A stretch of DNA of 21,123 nucleotides from Pseudodesulfovibrio sp. GTDB taxonomy: Bacteria; Desulfobacterota; Desulfovibrionia; Desulfovibrionales; Desulfovibrionaceae. The notes below the pieces were generated by a model. The model did no database searches, had not been told where the DNA came from, and saw only the letters and a list, made by a program, of their open reading frames with translations. The translations under genes were made by a program, and so were the position numbers. This document shows positions 7,475 through 15,648 of this stretch, in pieces (position 1 is the stretch's first letter; the number at the start of each line of letters is the position of its first letter). The stretch spans positions 1 through 21,123 of the forward strand of contig JAFLJW010000435.1 in NCBI GenBank assembly GCA_022712815.1, read 5' to 3'.

Positions 7475-8780
7475 GACCTTATCCATGCAACGCCGGGCCG
7501 AAGAGTTGATTCCAGGAGTGTCGCAACTCTTGTCCAAAAGCCCGGATCGGTTTTCCGATGGCATATGGCCTGCTTATTTTAGCAGGGCTGAAGGGGCCAG
7601 GATATGGGATTTGGATGACAATTCATATCTGGACATGTCCATTGGCGGGATTGGTGCCACGGTTCTGGGATATGCCGATGCCGATGTCGATCAGGCTGTG
7701 ATCAAAGCCATTGGAAACGGAGTTGCGTCGTCCCTGAATTGTCCTGAGGAAGTCCTGCTGGCCGAGCGCCTTTGTGAGCTTCACCCTTGGGCTGATATGG
7801 CCCGTTTTTCCCGCTGCGGTGGCGAAGCCATGGCGATGGCAGTCCGCATCGCACGAGCTCATACCGGTAACGATGTGGTTGCCTTTTGTGGTTATCATGG
7901 CTGGCATGACTGGTATCTGGCGGCCAACGTGGGAGGCGCAGATGCCTTGAATGGTCATCTTATGTCAGGGCTTGAGCCTGTCGGAGTTCCGAAGGGTTTG
8001 GCTGGCACAGCCTATCCATTTCAATTTAACCAATTAGCCGAACTCGAACGGATTGTTGAGCATTGTGGTGATAATCTGGCTGCAATCGTAATGGAACCTA
8101 TCCGGGATCAGGAGCCAGTGCCTGAGTTTATTCAATCCGTCAGGGATATTGCAGACCAAACCGGGGCAGTCCTCATAATGGACGAAATTTCCGCTGGATT
8201 CAGATATTGCACTGGCGGTGCTCATCTTGTGAAACACCATACGACACCTGATCTGGCCGTCTTTTCAAAAGGATTGGGCAATGGGTATGCCATTTCCGCA
8301 GTCATTGGTGTCCAGAAAATTATGTCATCCGTGATGAATACATTCGTAAGTTCAACGAATTGGACTGAAAGAATAGGGGTGACCGCAGCCTTGGCGACTC
8401 TGGAAAAGCATGAACTAGAGGATGTGGGTACTCACCTGGTGCGTCTTGGTACGAAGGTACAGGAAGGATGGCGTCGTCTTGGTGAAAAACATGGTCTGGA
8501 TATACATGTCGGTGGCATGGAAGCCATGAGTCATTTCTCGATTGATTGTGATGATTTCCCGGCTGCTAAAGCCTACTTTATTCAGTTGATGCTTGAGCAT
8601 GGAGTCCTTGCTTCGAATTTGTGCTACCTCATGTTCGCCCATACGGATTCTGATGTGGAACAGTATCTTGATCTTTGTGACACGTCTTTTGCGAAACTTG
8701 CCCAAAGCCTTGAGCTGGGTGACACCTTGAGTCGATTGAAGGGAAAACCTTCCGCCTCAGGCTTCAAGCGGTTGAGCTAG
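7458..8780 (+). CDS. Class III aminotransferase, glutamate-1-semialdehyde aminomutase-like
   Basis: A 440-residue PLP enzyme. The PLP lysine is in FSKGLGNGYAISAVIG (Lys271 from this start), the Asp that contacts the pyridine nitrogen is in LIMDEISAGFR (Asp242), and GCxGGEA-like RCGGEAMAMAVRIAR forms the phosphate-binding region. Classical pseudaminic and legionaminic pathways use a DegT-type aminotransferase (PseC/LegC) instead. A class III enzyme here therefore suggests amination of a different carbonyl, perhaps an open-chain or late intermediate. True glutamate-1-semialdehyde aminomutase for haem is unlikely given the setting and the altered lysine motif. ATG 7458 overlaps the GNAT gene by 17 bases; 7461 and 7467 are weaker alternatives. 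Confidence 0.88.
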   Translation: MMPMNKTLSMQRRAEELIPGVSQLLSKSPDRFSDGIWPAYFSRAEGARIWDLDDNSYLDMSIGGIGATVLGYADADVDQAVIKAIGNGVASSLNCPEEVLLAERLCELHPWADMARFSRCGGEAMAMAVRIARAHTGNDVVAFCGYHGWHDWYLAANVGGADALNGHLMSGLEPVGVPKGLAGTAYPFQFNQLAELERIVEHCGDNLAAIVMEPIRDQEPVPEFIQSVRDIADQTGAVLIMDEISAGFRYCTGGAHLVKHHTTPDLAVFSKGLGNGYAISAVIGVQKIMSSVMNTFVSSTNWTERIGVTAALATLEKHELEDVGTHLVRLGTKVQEGWRRLGEKHGLDIHVGGMEAMSHFSIDCDDFPAAKAYFIQLMLEHGVLASNLCYLMFAHTDSDVEQYLDLCDTSFAKLAQSLELGDTLSRLKGKPSASGFKRLS

Positions 8781-8783
8781 GAG
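8779..8783 (+). promoter_or_regulatory. Ribosome binding site of the cytidylyltransferase gene
   Basis: AGGAG overlaps the aminotransferase stop codon and lies five bases before ATG 8789. Confidence 0.6.
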
Positions 8784-8788
8784 AAGAT

Positions 8789-9487
8789 ATGGACGTACTT
8801 ACGATTATTCCTGCTAAAATCGGGTCCACCCGGTTGCCTCGGAAGAATATCTTGCCTTTGGCTGGTGAGCCGTTGATCAACTGGACGATCAAAGCTGCGT
8901 TGCAATCCGGAGAATGCGGGACCATCATGGTTTCCACGGAAAGTCTCGAAATTGCGGAAGTGGCGAAGGGTTCTGGCGCAGAAGTGCCTTTTCTGCGCCC
9001 TGAAGCGTTGGCAGTTGATCCTTATGGGGTTGTTCATGTCTGCGAACATGTTCTGTTGGAATATGAGAAGATGGAGAAAACATTCCAGACTCTCGTGGTG
9101 TTGTTGCCGACGTCCCCGTTCCGAACCGAGGCCGACATACGGGAGAGCCTGAGGATTTTCAAAGAGAGAAATGCGTCATTTGTCAGTAGTGTTTCGGCGT
9201 ATGAGAGTGATGTCTTTGCAGCTCATTCCATAAATGACAACGGGCTTCTGGACCCGATATTCCCAGATTTGTTTGAAATGCGGCCACATTTGCGTCCGGT
9301 TCCATACGAGATAAACGGTGCTGTCATGGTTGCCGATGTTCAAGAATTTTTGAAACAGAAAACACTGTGTGGAACCCCCATGTATCCATATACAATGCCA
9401 TGGGAACGAAGTGTGGATATCGATACGGAAGCAGATTTTGCTTATGCGGAATATCTATTTGAACGAGGAGAACGTAATGCCTGTTAG
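8789..9487 (+). CDS. CMP-nonulosonate cytidylyltransferase (NeuA/LegF/PseF family)
   Basis: A 232-residue CTP-dependent enzyme that activates a nonulosonic acid as CMP-sugar. The nucleotide loop at residues 7-20 reads IPAKIGSTRLPRKN, a variant of the usual IPARGGSKxxPxKN: the Arg-Gly-Gly is Lys-Ile-Gly here. TSPFR at 108-112 and the metal-binding DIDTEADF near 210-217 are as in NeuA. The C-terminal pattern NGAVMVADV and ERSVDIDTE resembles NeuA/LegF more than PseF, but the exact sugar cannot be read from sequence. The gene follows the aminotransferase after eight bases and overlaps the synthase gene by 11 bases, so activation and condensation steps are made together. Confidence 0.87.
   Translation: MDVLTIIPAKIGSTRLPRKNILPLAGEPLINWTIKAALQSGECGTIMVSTESLEIAEVAKGSGAEVPFLRPEALAVDPYGVVHVCEHVLLEYEKMEKTFQTLVVLLPTSPFRTEADIRESLRIFKERNASFVSSVSAYESDVFAAHSINDNGLLDPIFPDLFEMRPHLRPVPYEINGAVMVADVQEFLKQKTLCGTPMYPYTMPWERSVDIDTEADFAYAEYLFERGERNAC
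9465..9470 (+). promoter_or_regulatory. Ribosome binding site deciding the second NeuB-type start
   Basis: GAGGAG lies six bases before ATG 9477. The frame is open back to an ATG at 9369, but the family N-terminus begins at 9477. Confidence 0.7.
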
Positions 9488-10547
9488 TATTGGCGGCAAA
9501 GTGCTTGGTGCTGGCCAGCCTGTCTTTATAGTTTTTGAAGCTGGTCCCACACATGATGGTCTGGAAGCCGCATGTCGCCTCATCGATGTGGCTGCTGATG
9601 CCGGAGCCGACGCCGTTAAGTTTCAGATTGTTGATGCCGACAGCTTGGTGCCCGACCGGAACCTGCAGTTCTCGTATCAATATTTGTGTGACAGGCAGAC
9701 CGGGCAACTCGAAACCGTTTCAGAATCGTTGTGGGAAATCCTGAAGCGGAGAGAACTCTCGTATGAGGAATGGGACCAGGTCATTGCGCATTGCAGAAAA
9801 CGGAATATAGCCTTTTTTTCTACAGCAACGAATGCGGCGGAACTCGACTATCTTGCGTCCAAGGGTGTGGAGACCGTTAAGATTTGTTCCGGCGATATTA
9901 CGTATCACCATCTGTTGCGCCTGGCGGCCAAACAGAGTTGGAGTGTACAGGTTGATACGGGTGGAGCAACCCTTGCCGAGGTGGAGCAGGGCATAGAAGT
10001 CCTTGAGCGGGCAGGGTGTGAAAACATCATCATTAATCATTGCCCTTCGGGATATCCGGCCCGCCTTGAATCGATCAACTTGAGGGTCTTGTCGACACTG
10101 CAATACATGTATCCGCAGTATGTTGTCGCTTTTTCTGACCACACGCAAGGTCGAGACATGGATGTGGCTGCAGTGGCCCTTGGTGCACATATGATCGAGA
10201 AGACGATTACGCTTGATCGAACCATTAAAAGCCCTGAACATGTCATGTCTCTTGAGCCACACGAGGCAAAAGCATTTGTGCAAGCCGTTCGGGATGTGGA
10301 AACGGGGATGGGAACGCCGCGTCGATTGATGGCTGATGCAGAGCGGAAAAGTCGGGAGATTGCCCGGCGGAGTTTGTATGCTGCACGGTCATTGGAAATC
10401 GGTACCATTTTGTCTGCTTCAGATATTAGCTACGCCCGCCCGGGGGGAGTTGGGATTTCTGCGGAAATGGATTCCATGGTGCTTGGAAAAGAAATCAAAA
10501 AAAATGTGAATGAAGGTGCTCCGCTCGCTTTTGCTGATTTTGCGTGA
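9477..10547 (+). CDS. Divergent NeuB-family nonulosonic acid synthase
   Basis: A 356-residue protein with the TIM barrel and C-terminal SAF domain of sialic, legionaminic and pseudaminic acid synthases, which join phosphoenolpyruvate to a 6-carbon sugar. Seen in order: FEAGPTHDG (20-28), GADAVKFQ (43-50), FFSTATN (113-119), SDHT (220-223), SLEPHEAKAF, then the SAF part from about RRSLYAARSL (298-307) with ARPGGVGIS. Two family motifs differ from pseI at the window start: the usual STGM is DTGGAT (160-165), and EKHF is EKTITLDR (241-248), so one of the two histidines known to bind metal in Neisseria NeuB is Thr243. A nearby SPEHVMSLEP supplies another His (255). It is probably a synthase for a sugar different from pseudaminic acid. 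Overlaps the cytidylyltransferase gene by 11 bases. Confidence 0.88.
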   Translation: MPVSIGGKVLGAGQPVFIVFEAGPTHDGLEAACRLIDVAADAGADAVKFQIVDADSLVPDRNLQFSYQYLCDRQTGQLETVSESLWEILKRRELSYEEWDQVIAHCRKRNIAFFSTATNAAELDYLASKGVETVKICSGDITYHHLLRLAAKQSWSVQVDTGGATLAEVEQGIEVLERAGCENIIINHCPSGYPARLESINLRVLSTLQYMYPQYVVAFSDHTQGRDMDVAAVALGAHMIEKTITLDRTIKSPEHVMSLEPHEAKAFVQAVRDVETGMGTPRRLMADAERKSREIARRSLYAARSLEIGTILSASDISYARPGGVGISAEMDSMVLGKEIKKNVNEGAPLAFADFA

Positions 10548-10598
10548 CCTGTTGGATGATGCTTCAGAAATATGTTTGCCAATACATGTGTATAGAAA

Positions 10599-12320
10599 AT
10601 GAGTGCCATGAAATTACAAAGCCCTAACCGTTCTTGGATGTTCTTTTTTCGAGAGTATCCTGGTCAGACAGCCCTGATGGGTTTTCTGTTTGCCGTTTCC
10701 GGGCTGTTGGAGTCGCTTGGGGCGGTCAGTCTTGTCCCTCTTCTTGGTACTCTTGTCGGTGGAGAAACTCAGTCCAGTCCATTGCTTGCCAAGATAAATG
10801 GTATTTTCCTGTACGTTGGCATTGAACCGACAGTGGAAAACCTGTTCGTGATTATCTGCATAGCAATGCTGATGAAGATGGTATTGGTACTCCTGGCTTT
10901 TCGGCAGGCAGGTTATATGGAGGCGGATATGACGACCCGGCTCCGCATGTCTTTGCTGGATGGCATCCTGAGTGCGCGTTGGTCATATTTTGTATCCCGG
11001 CCCTCCGGAGAGTTGACCACGGCATTGTCTGTGGAATGCTCGCAGGTCGGGCTTGCCTTGAGGACGATGGGGCAATTCACTGCACTGGGTATCCAGGCTT
11101 GCTCCTATTTCGCTGCGGGTGTCCTTGTTTCTTGGGATTTGTTTACGATGGGAATCCTTGGGGGCGGACTGTTTTTTGTTCTGTTTCGGAAGTTGATTTC
11201 CTATGTACGCTCAGCCGGTCAGAAGCAAAACGAGTCGATGAACTTGATGACCTCCACTTTTACCGATGCCCTTGCGGGGGCAAAGCCACTCAAAGTCATG
11301 GGAGCCCAAGAACATGTGGTTGGACATGTTCGTGAGCAGGTGTCACGTTTTCAGGAAGCTGCCAAACGACATGTTTTTGGCATGAGCCTCATGAGTGCCT
11401 TGCCTGAGCCGCTTATAACGGTTCTGTTGGCCGGAGGGTTGTATGTGGCAATTTCAAGTTTTCATATGGAGCCGACGGTACTGCTGGCAATGGCTTTTTT
11501 CATGCAAAGATTTTTGAGCCGCATTTCCTCTGCTCAGCAGACGTTGCAGCAGTTTGTAGTTCTGGAGGCAGCTCTTGAGTCACTTCTTCGCAAGTTGGAT
11601 GATATTTCCCACAACAAAGAAGAAGATGGGGGCAGAGATTCTGTTCAGTTGAAAGATCGCATTGAATTGCGTGAAGTGGACTTCTCATATGGGGATAAGC
11701 ATGTACTGAACAAGTTCAATTTTAGTGTCCCGTTCGGGAAGATAACAGCATTGTGTGGCCCGTCTGGAATGGGCAAAACAACGATCAGCGATTTGATCAC
11801 GGGCCTGATTCCTCCTCTCTCGGGAAGTGTCTGTGTAGATGGTGTCCCATTGCAATCCATGAGTAAATATGAGTGGAGAAAGCAGGTGGGATATGTGCCG
11901 CAGGAAGTGTTCCTTTTTAACGATACTGTGAGGAGCAACATTACTCTTGGCCGAGAGTTCCCGGACGACGATGTGTGGAAGGCGTTGGAAAGAGCCGGTG
12001 CCAGAAGTTTTATTGAAGGATTGCCCACAGGCTTGGATTTCTGTGTGGGGGAACATGGCAGGGCTTTGTCCGGGGGACAACGTCAGCGGCTCATGATTGC
12101 TCGGGCAATCATCGGCAACCCTCGCCTGTTGATACTTGATGAAGCGACAACCGGTCTTGATTCAAAGACCGAAAAAGATATTTTGACCAGTGTTGCTGGC
12201 ATGAAGGGAGAAATGGCCGTGCTGGCAATATCTCATCAGCCAGCAGTGAAGCAAGTCGCTGACTTTATTTACGACTTAAGTGACGAAGCTGGCAGAGCCA
12301 GTGAGAATTTGAAGATATAA
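10599..12320 (+). CDS. ABC transporter, fused membrane and ATPase domains (MsbA/PglK-like)
   Basis: A 573-residue half-transporter that probably works as a dimer in the inner membrane. The N-terminal part (about 1-335) has hydrophobic segments near 24-50, 83-101, 158-180, 181-199, 268-288 and 291-305. The ATPase domain has Walker A GPSGMGKTT (387-395), Q-loop Gln435, signature LSGGQRQR (490-497), Walker B LLILDEAT (510-517) and switch His546. PglK-type members flip lipid-linked oligosaccharides, and MsbA moves lipid A; the setting suggests export or flipping of the glycan made by this cluster. It lies 51 bases after the synthase gene. ATG 10599 has a poor ribosome site; ATG 10608 is an in-frame alternative. 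Confidence 0.9.
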   Translation: MSAMKLQSPNRSWMFFFREYPGQTALMGFLFAVSGLLESLGAVSLVPLLGTLVGGETQSSPLLAKINGIFLYVGIEPTVENLFVIICIAMLMKMVLVLLAFRQAGYMEADMTTRLRMSLLDGILSARWSYFVSRPSGELTTALSVECSQVGLALRTMGQFTALGIQACSYFAAGVLVSWDLFTMGILGGGLFFVLFRKLISYVRSAGQKQNESMNLMTSTFTDALAGAKPLKVMGAQEHVVGHVREQVSRFQEAAKRHVFGMSLMSALPEPLITVLLAGGLYVAISSFHMEPTVLLAMAFFMQRFLSRISSAQQTLQQFVVLEAALESLLRKLDDISHNKEEDGGRDSVQLKDRIELREVDFSYGDKHVLNKFNFSVPFGKITALCGPSGMGKTTISDLITGLIPPLSGSVCVDGVPLQSMSKYEWRKQVGYVPQEVFLFNDTVRSNITLGREFPDDDVWKALERAGARSFIEGLPTGLDFCVGEHGRALSGGQRQRLMIARAIIGNPRLLILDEATTGLDSKTEKDILTSVAGMKGEMAVLAISHQPAVKQVADFIYDLSDEAGRASENLKI

Positions 12321-12342
12321 AAGGCCTAAAGGGATCACGATT

Positions 12343-13869
12343 ATGGAAAAATGTGTTCTTGCCTGTATTCATGGCGGACAGATGTTGGATGTTGTCAGGG
12401 GACTGCGAAAAGAGTTCGATGTTCCTATCATTTCTTTCGTCATTTGGGAGTATGCTGAAAAGGAGCTCAATCTTACCCCTGAGCAAATGAAGGATGAGGG
12501 AATTCTCTATTCTTTTCCCCAGTATTACTACGAGCATATCGAGGAAGTTGAAAAGCTCCCGTGGAGTGAACTCGATAGGCTCCAGGTCGAAACTGAAGAT
12601 CGCCTGGGAATCCCCAATAATACCATGCTGGTTTCCTACGAACGGAGTTTTTTGCGGGTGAATGATTACCGTAAGGCGCGTAATATTCAGCTACTAAACC
12701 TCATGTTTGCCGAGATGATGCTTTCAGAAATATCACCGATATTTTTCCTGTGTGGCAGGGAGGCGTATTTACGGAATATTCTGGCTGATGCCCTTATCAA
12801 CTCAGGGGTTCCGAGCATGTCCACAACCATTGCATGTCATCTTGAAGGACGGTTGATCGGGTTGGATTCTCGTGGCCGTCAGCTTGGTATGCCTGAGGCG
12901 TTTGAGCGTTTGATGACGGGCGGCGAGGTCGACTATGATGCCGGAGATATCAAGGAAGCGGATGATCGGTTGGAAGAATTTCTCAACAGGCCTACTCGTC
13001 CTGACTTTGTCGATACAAATTCACGTTCTTTTGTGAAGTGTGCAAAGGTTGCTCTCACTCATGGGATGAAGGCGATATACAATCATATGAAACTCTACCT
13101 CGAAAATCGATCTGACCGAGAGACCGGGGTGCTGGAGTCCTCAGTTAAAAGCATTCAAGGCTGGCCTGCCAAAGCTGTGCGCATGAGTGTCATCGAGCAC
13201 ACGGACTTTCTGGTTAAAGAGCCTGATTATTCAAGGAAGTTTTTCTATCTGCCATTGCATTATACCCCGGAAGTGACGGACATGTTCTACGGAAGTGAAT
13301 ATAGCCATCATGAGGGATTTGTAATGAATCTTGCAAAACGGCTTCCTTCTGACTGTTGCCTTTATGTCAAGGATCATACCTCGATGGTCGGTTTGCGTAC
13401 CCTGTCATTTTATAGTCGTCTCAAGAAACAGTATAATATAGAGATGATTAATCCCAATGTGAGTACCTTTGATCTTCTCGGGAAGTGTGAGGCTGTGGTG
13501 ACTGTGACAGGTACTGCCGGTTGGGAGGGGTATTTGATGAATAAGCCCGTTGTCGTGTTGGGAGATGTTTTCTACAATTTTCTGCCCGGAGTCCTGCATG
13601 CCAATCTGTTTGAAAAGGACTTCTTGAGTAAGGTCAAAGAGTATCTGGCAGACTTCACGCCGGATGCCAAAGAACGCCAGGCCGCAATGCGTGCTAATTG
13701 TGTGAGTTCAAAGCTCGTATCGCGAGGTTTCAACGGAGTTGATTTGTTCAATGTCCAGGATCATGCACAGGACTATGCTCATGCAGTAAAGCACTTGTTT
13801 GACCTTTGGGAAGAATGGCTGATTGAGAATAATAATGGAGGAAAGGGCGGCAGAGTTTGCGAGGAGTAG
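12343..13869 (+). CDS. Capsule-type glycosyltransferase (KpsC/KpsS, PF05159-like)
   Basis: A 508-residue soluble protein with a GT-B look. The C-terminal half has the run of motifs I associate with capsule synthesis proteins: PLHYTPE (304-310), YVKDHTS (341-347, where family members often have VKEHP), VSTFDLL (373-379) and TVTGTAGWEG (387-396) followed by KPVVVLG and FY. KpsC and KpsS transfer Kdo from CMP-Kdo; because the cluster makes CMP-activated nonulosonates, this gene is a candidate for their transferase. That step is inference. The N-terminal 200 residues I do not recognise. AAAGGGA at 12328-12334 precedes ATG 12343, and the gap after the transporter gene is 22 bases. Confidence 0.72.
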   Translation: MEKCVLACIHGGQMLDVVRGLRKEFDVPIISFVIWEYAEKELNLTPEQMKDEGILYSFPQYYYEHIEEVEKLPWSELDRLQVETEDRLGIPNNTMLVSYERSFLRVNDYRKARNIQLLNLMFAEMMLSEISPIFFLCGREAYLRNILADALINSGVPSMSTTIACHLEGRLIGLDSRGRQLGMPEAFERLMTGGEVDYDAGDIKEADDRLEEFLNRPTRPDFVDTNSRSFVKCAKVALTHGMKAIYNHMKLYLENRSDRETGVLESSVKSIQGWPAKAVRMSVIEHTDFLVKEPDYSRKFFYLPLHYTPEVTDMFYGSEYSHHEGFVMNLAKRLPSDCCLYVKDHTSMVGLRTLSFYSRLKKQYNIEMINPNVSTFDLLGKCEAVVTVTGTAGWEGYLMNKPVVVLGDVFYNFLPGVLHANLFEKDFLSKVKEYLADFTPDAKERQAAMRANCVSSKLVSRGFNGVDLFNVQDHAQDYAHAVKHLFDLWEEWLIENNNGGKGGRVCEE

Positions 13870-13921
13870 TGGGCTTGTGAATTTTGGCGGGATAGTCATA
13901 TCTGAGACGAGGATTCTGTGA

Positions 13922-14908
13922 ATGGCCGATTCAAGTTTTGTGAGAAAAATGAAAGTGATTGGGGATATTGTCCGATCAGCCTGGGCGGTGGCTTCCAATT
14001 CGGGAAAAATTCCTGATGGCAGCAAACGCATGGTGCTCATCGAGCCAACATCGGTGTGCAATCTTGCCTGCCCGCTGTGTCCCACGGGTACAGGGACACT
14101 TGAGCGTGAAAACAAGTTCATTTCCATGGATGTGTTTGACAAGATTGTGGAGGTCACAGCCCCCTTTGCCGAGGGATATGTATTGAATTTGTTTGGTGAG
14201 CCTTCCTTTCATCCCGAATTCGCGAAGCTGTTGGATAAAGTCAGCCATCTGCCCACATGGCTTTCCACAAATTTGAGTTATGGGAAAGAAGCCGCTCGTG
14301 AGCTTTCAAAGTGGGAGCATCTGCATATTATCTGTTCTATTGATACTCTCGATCCCGAAGAATATCCCAAATACCGAATCAATGGTGACTGGGATAAGGT
14401 CATGGGAAATCTTGAAATTCTGGCTCAAGGGAAATGCAATGTATACCCTCAGTTTCTCGTGAGCGCAGACCAGACTGATGATACGCCATATCTTGAATTT
14501 GCCAAACGGTTCGGTATTCCTGCAACAAATATCATCATCAAACGAAAGCTGGAAAATTTTCGGCTGGATTTCACGGATGAACCTATTCCCGGCACATGTC
14601 ATTCTGCATACATGGGTATATATTTCGATTGTGACGGTTTCATGCTTCCCTGTTGCAACAATGTCCGCAAGGATTTGCGAATGCTCAATGTGAAAGATGT
14701 TCGTTCCTATCGGGACATTCTGGAGCATGATAAAGTGTGTCAGATCAGGCGCAAACTTGCGCAGGACAAGAACGCATTTCCCAGTTGCGGCAATTGCGAA
14801 GGACTCAACTACTGGCATCAGACACTGCCTCCTCTTATGGCTGGCCTGAAGAAGCGACTTCTCGGCAAGAATACGCAACAAGAGATACCGACAAGAATGG
14901 GGTTCTGA
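13922..14908 (+). CDS. Radical SAM protein with SPASM-like C-terminus
   Basis: A 328-residue protein. The CxxxCxxC cluster motif is Cys46-Cys50-Cys53 in SVCNLACPLC, which holds the 4Fe-4S centre that cleaves S-adenosylmethionine. The C-terminal part has further cysteines (226, 237, 244, 245, 273, 289, 292) in a pattern like SPASM or twitch auxiliary-cluster domains. LFGEPSFHPEF is the usual GGEP-like region in altered form. No peptide substrate gene is visible near it, so a sugar or lipid-linked glycan change (epimerisation, dehydration or similar) is the context-based guess. The need for an oxygen-sensitive cluster fits an anaerobe. GAGGA at 13909-13913 lies eight bases before ATG 13922. Confidence 0.85.
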   Translation: MADSSFVRKMKVIGDIVRSAWAVASNSGKIPDGSKRMVLIEPTSVCNLACPLCPTGTGTLERENKFISMDVFDKIVEVTAPFAEGYVLNLFGEPSFHPEFAKLLDKVSHLPTWLSTNLSYGKEAARELSKWEHLHIICSIDTLDPEEYPKYRINGDWDKVMGNLEILAQGKCNVYPQFLVSADQTDDTPYLEFAKRFGIPATNIIIKRKLENFRLDFTDEPIPGTCHSAYMGIYFDCDGFMLPCCNNVRKDLRMLNVKDVRSYRDILEHDKVCQIRRKLAQDKNAFPSCGNCEGLNYWHQTLPPLMAGLKKRLLGKNTQQEIPTRMGF

Positions 14909-14910
14909 GT

Positions 14911-15627
14911 ATGCCTAAATCAGAAGATGGTATGTATATAGCCAAATACGTCAAAGAGCTCTGGAAGAACGATCGGAAGGATGTGCTGAGGAAGTTCCTG
15001 CCGGAAGGTTTCTGGAGGCTTTTGATGCTTCGCAGCTACCGCAAGCGGTATCCGACCGCATTTGTATCAAGTGATTCTGATATTGGAACCAGTACCAGGA
15101 TTGGACATTCCTGTATTGTATGGCGTTCTTATGTGGGGGATCAGGTCACACTTGGAGACTATACCGCCATTGGGCTGGACAGTTGCATTGGAGGGGAGGG
15201 CGATGTTACCATTGGTAAGTATTGCGCTATAGCTGCAAATAATTATATTTTTTCCACAAATCATAATCATCGGGCGAGAACCATATTTTCTTTGCGCATC
15301 ATGAAAGAGGCTCGCAGTAGAATGCTTCCGCCCGACTGCTACTCGATTCCGATCTCCATTGGTAATGATGTCTGGTTGGGGCGCAATGTGCAGGTGCTGG
15401 CCGGGGCCAACATTCCCACAGGTTGTGTCGTGGCCGCTGGAGCGGTGGTCACTCGTGGGGACTATGAGCCGTACACGATCCTTGGAGGTGTCCCTGCCAA
15501 ACCCATTGCACAGCGGTTTTCCGATAATGTTGCGGCTGAACTGTTGGATTCGAAGTGGTGGGACAAGAGTGGGGACGAGGTCTTTTCCGAAGAAATGATA
15601 GACTATTTACTGTCTGAGCCAGAGTAA
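14911..15627 (+). CDS. Hexapeptide-repeat O-acetyltransferase (CatB/VatD-like fold)
   Basis: A 238-residue left-handed beta-helix acyltransferase. Repeats of the [LIV]-G-x4 type run from about residue 57 (DIGTSTRIGHSCIVWRSYVG) to about 185. The stretch STNHNHR (115-121) carries the histidine used as base in the CatB/VatD group, and an extended loop (121-146) precedes ISIGNDVWLGRNVQVL. ILGGVPAKPIA (190-200) is the usual exit from the coil. It probably moves an acetyl group from acetyl-CoA to a sugar hydroxyl in the glycan. ATG 14911 is two bases after the radical SAM stop; the longer in-frame start at 14737 lies inside that gene and adds no family sequence. Confidence 0.87.
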   Translation: MPKSEDGMYIAKYVKELWKNDRKDVLRKFLPEGFWRLLMLRSYRKRYPTAFVSSDSDIGTSTRIGHSCIVWRSYVGDQVTLGDYTAIGLDSCIGGEGDVTIGKYCAIAANNYIFSTNHNHRARTIFSLRIMKEARSRMLPPDCYSIPISIGNDVWLGRNVQVLAGANIPTGCVVAAGAVVTRGDYEPYTILGGVPAKPIAQRFSDNVAAELLDSKWWDKSGDEVFSEEMIDYLLSEPE

Positions 15628-15648
15628 ATCTATAGGCTTTAAAAGCAT

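Noticed and set aside
7458..8780. Housekeeping glutamate-1-semialdehyde aminomutase (HemL)
   Set aside because: The PLP-lysine motif FSKGLGNGYAISAVIG differs from HemL as I recall it, and the gene overlaps GNAT and sits next to NeuA- and NeuB-type genes.
9369..9476. Longer N-terminus for the second NeuB-type synthase
   Set aside because: It would overlap the cytidylyltransferase by more than 100 bases, lacks a ribosome site, and adds no family sequence; GAGGAG before 9477 supports the shorter form.
10582..10593. ATACA-TG-TGTAT inverted repeat upstream of the ABC transporter gene
   Set aside because: Five base pairs in an AT-rich gap is expected by chance, and no promoter elements accompany it.
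14737..14910. Longer N-terminus for the hexapeptide acetyltransferase
   Set aside because: It lies inside the radical SAM gene and reads as frame-shadow sequence; ATG 14911 is two bases after that gene's stop.
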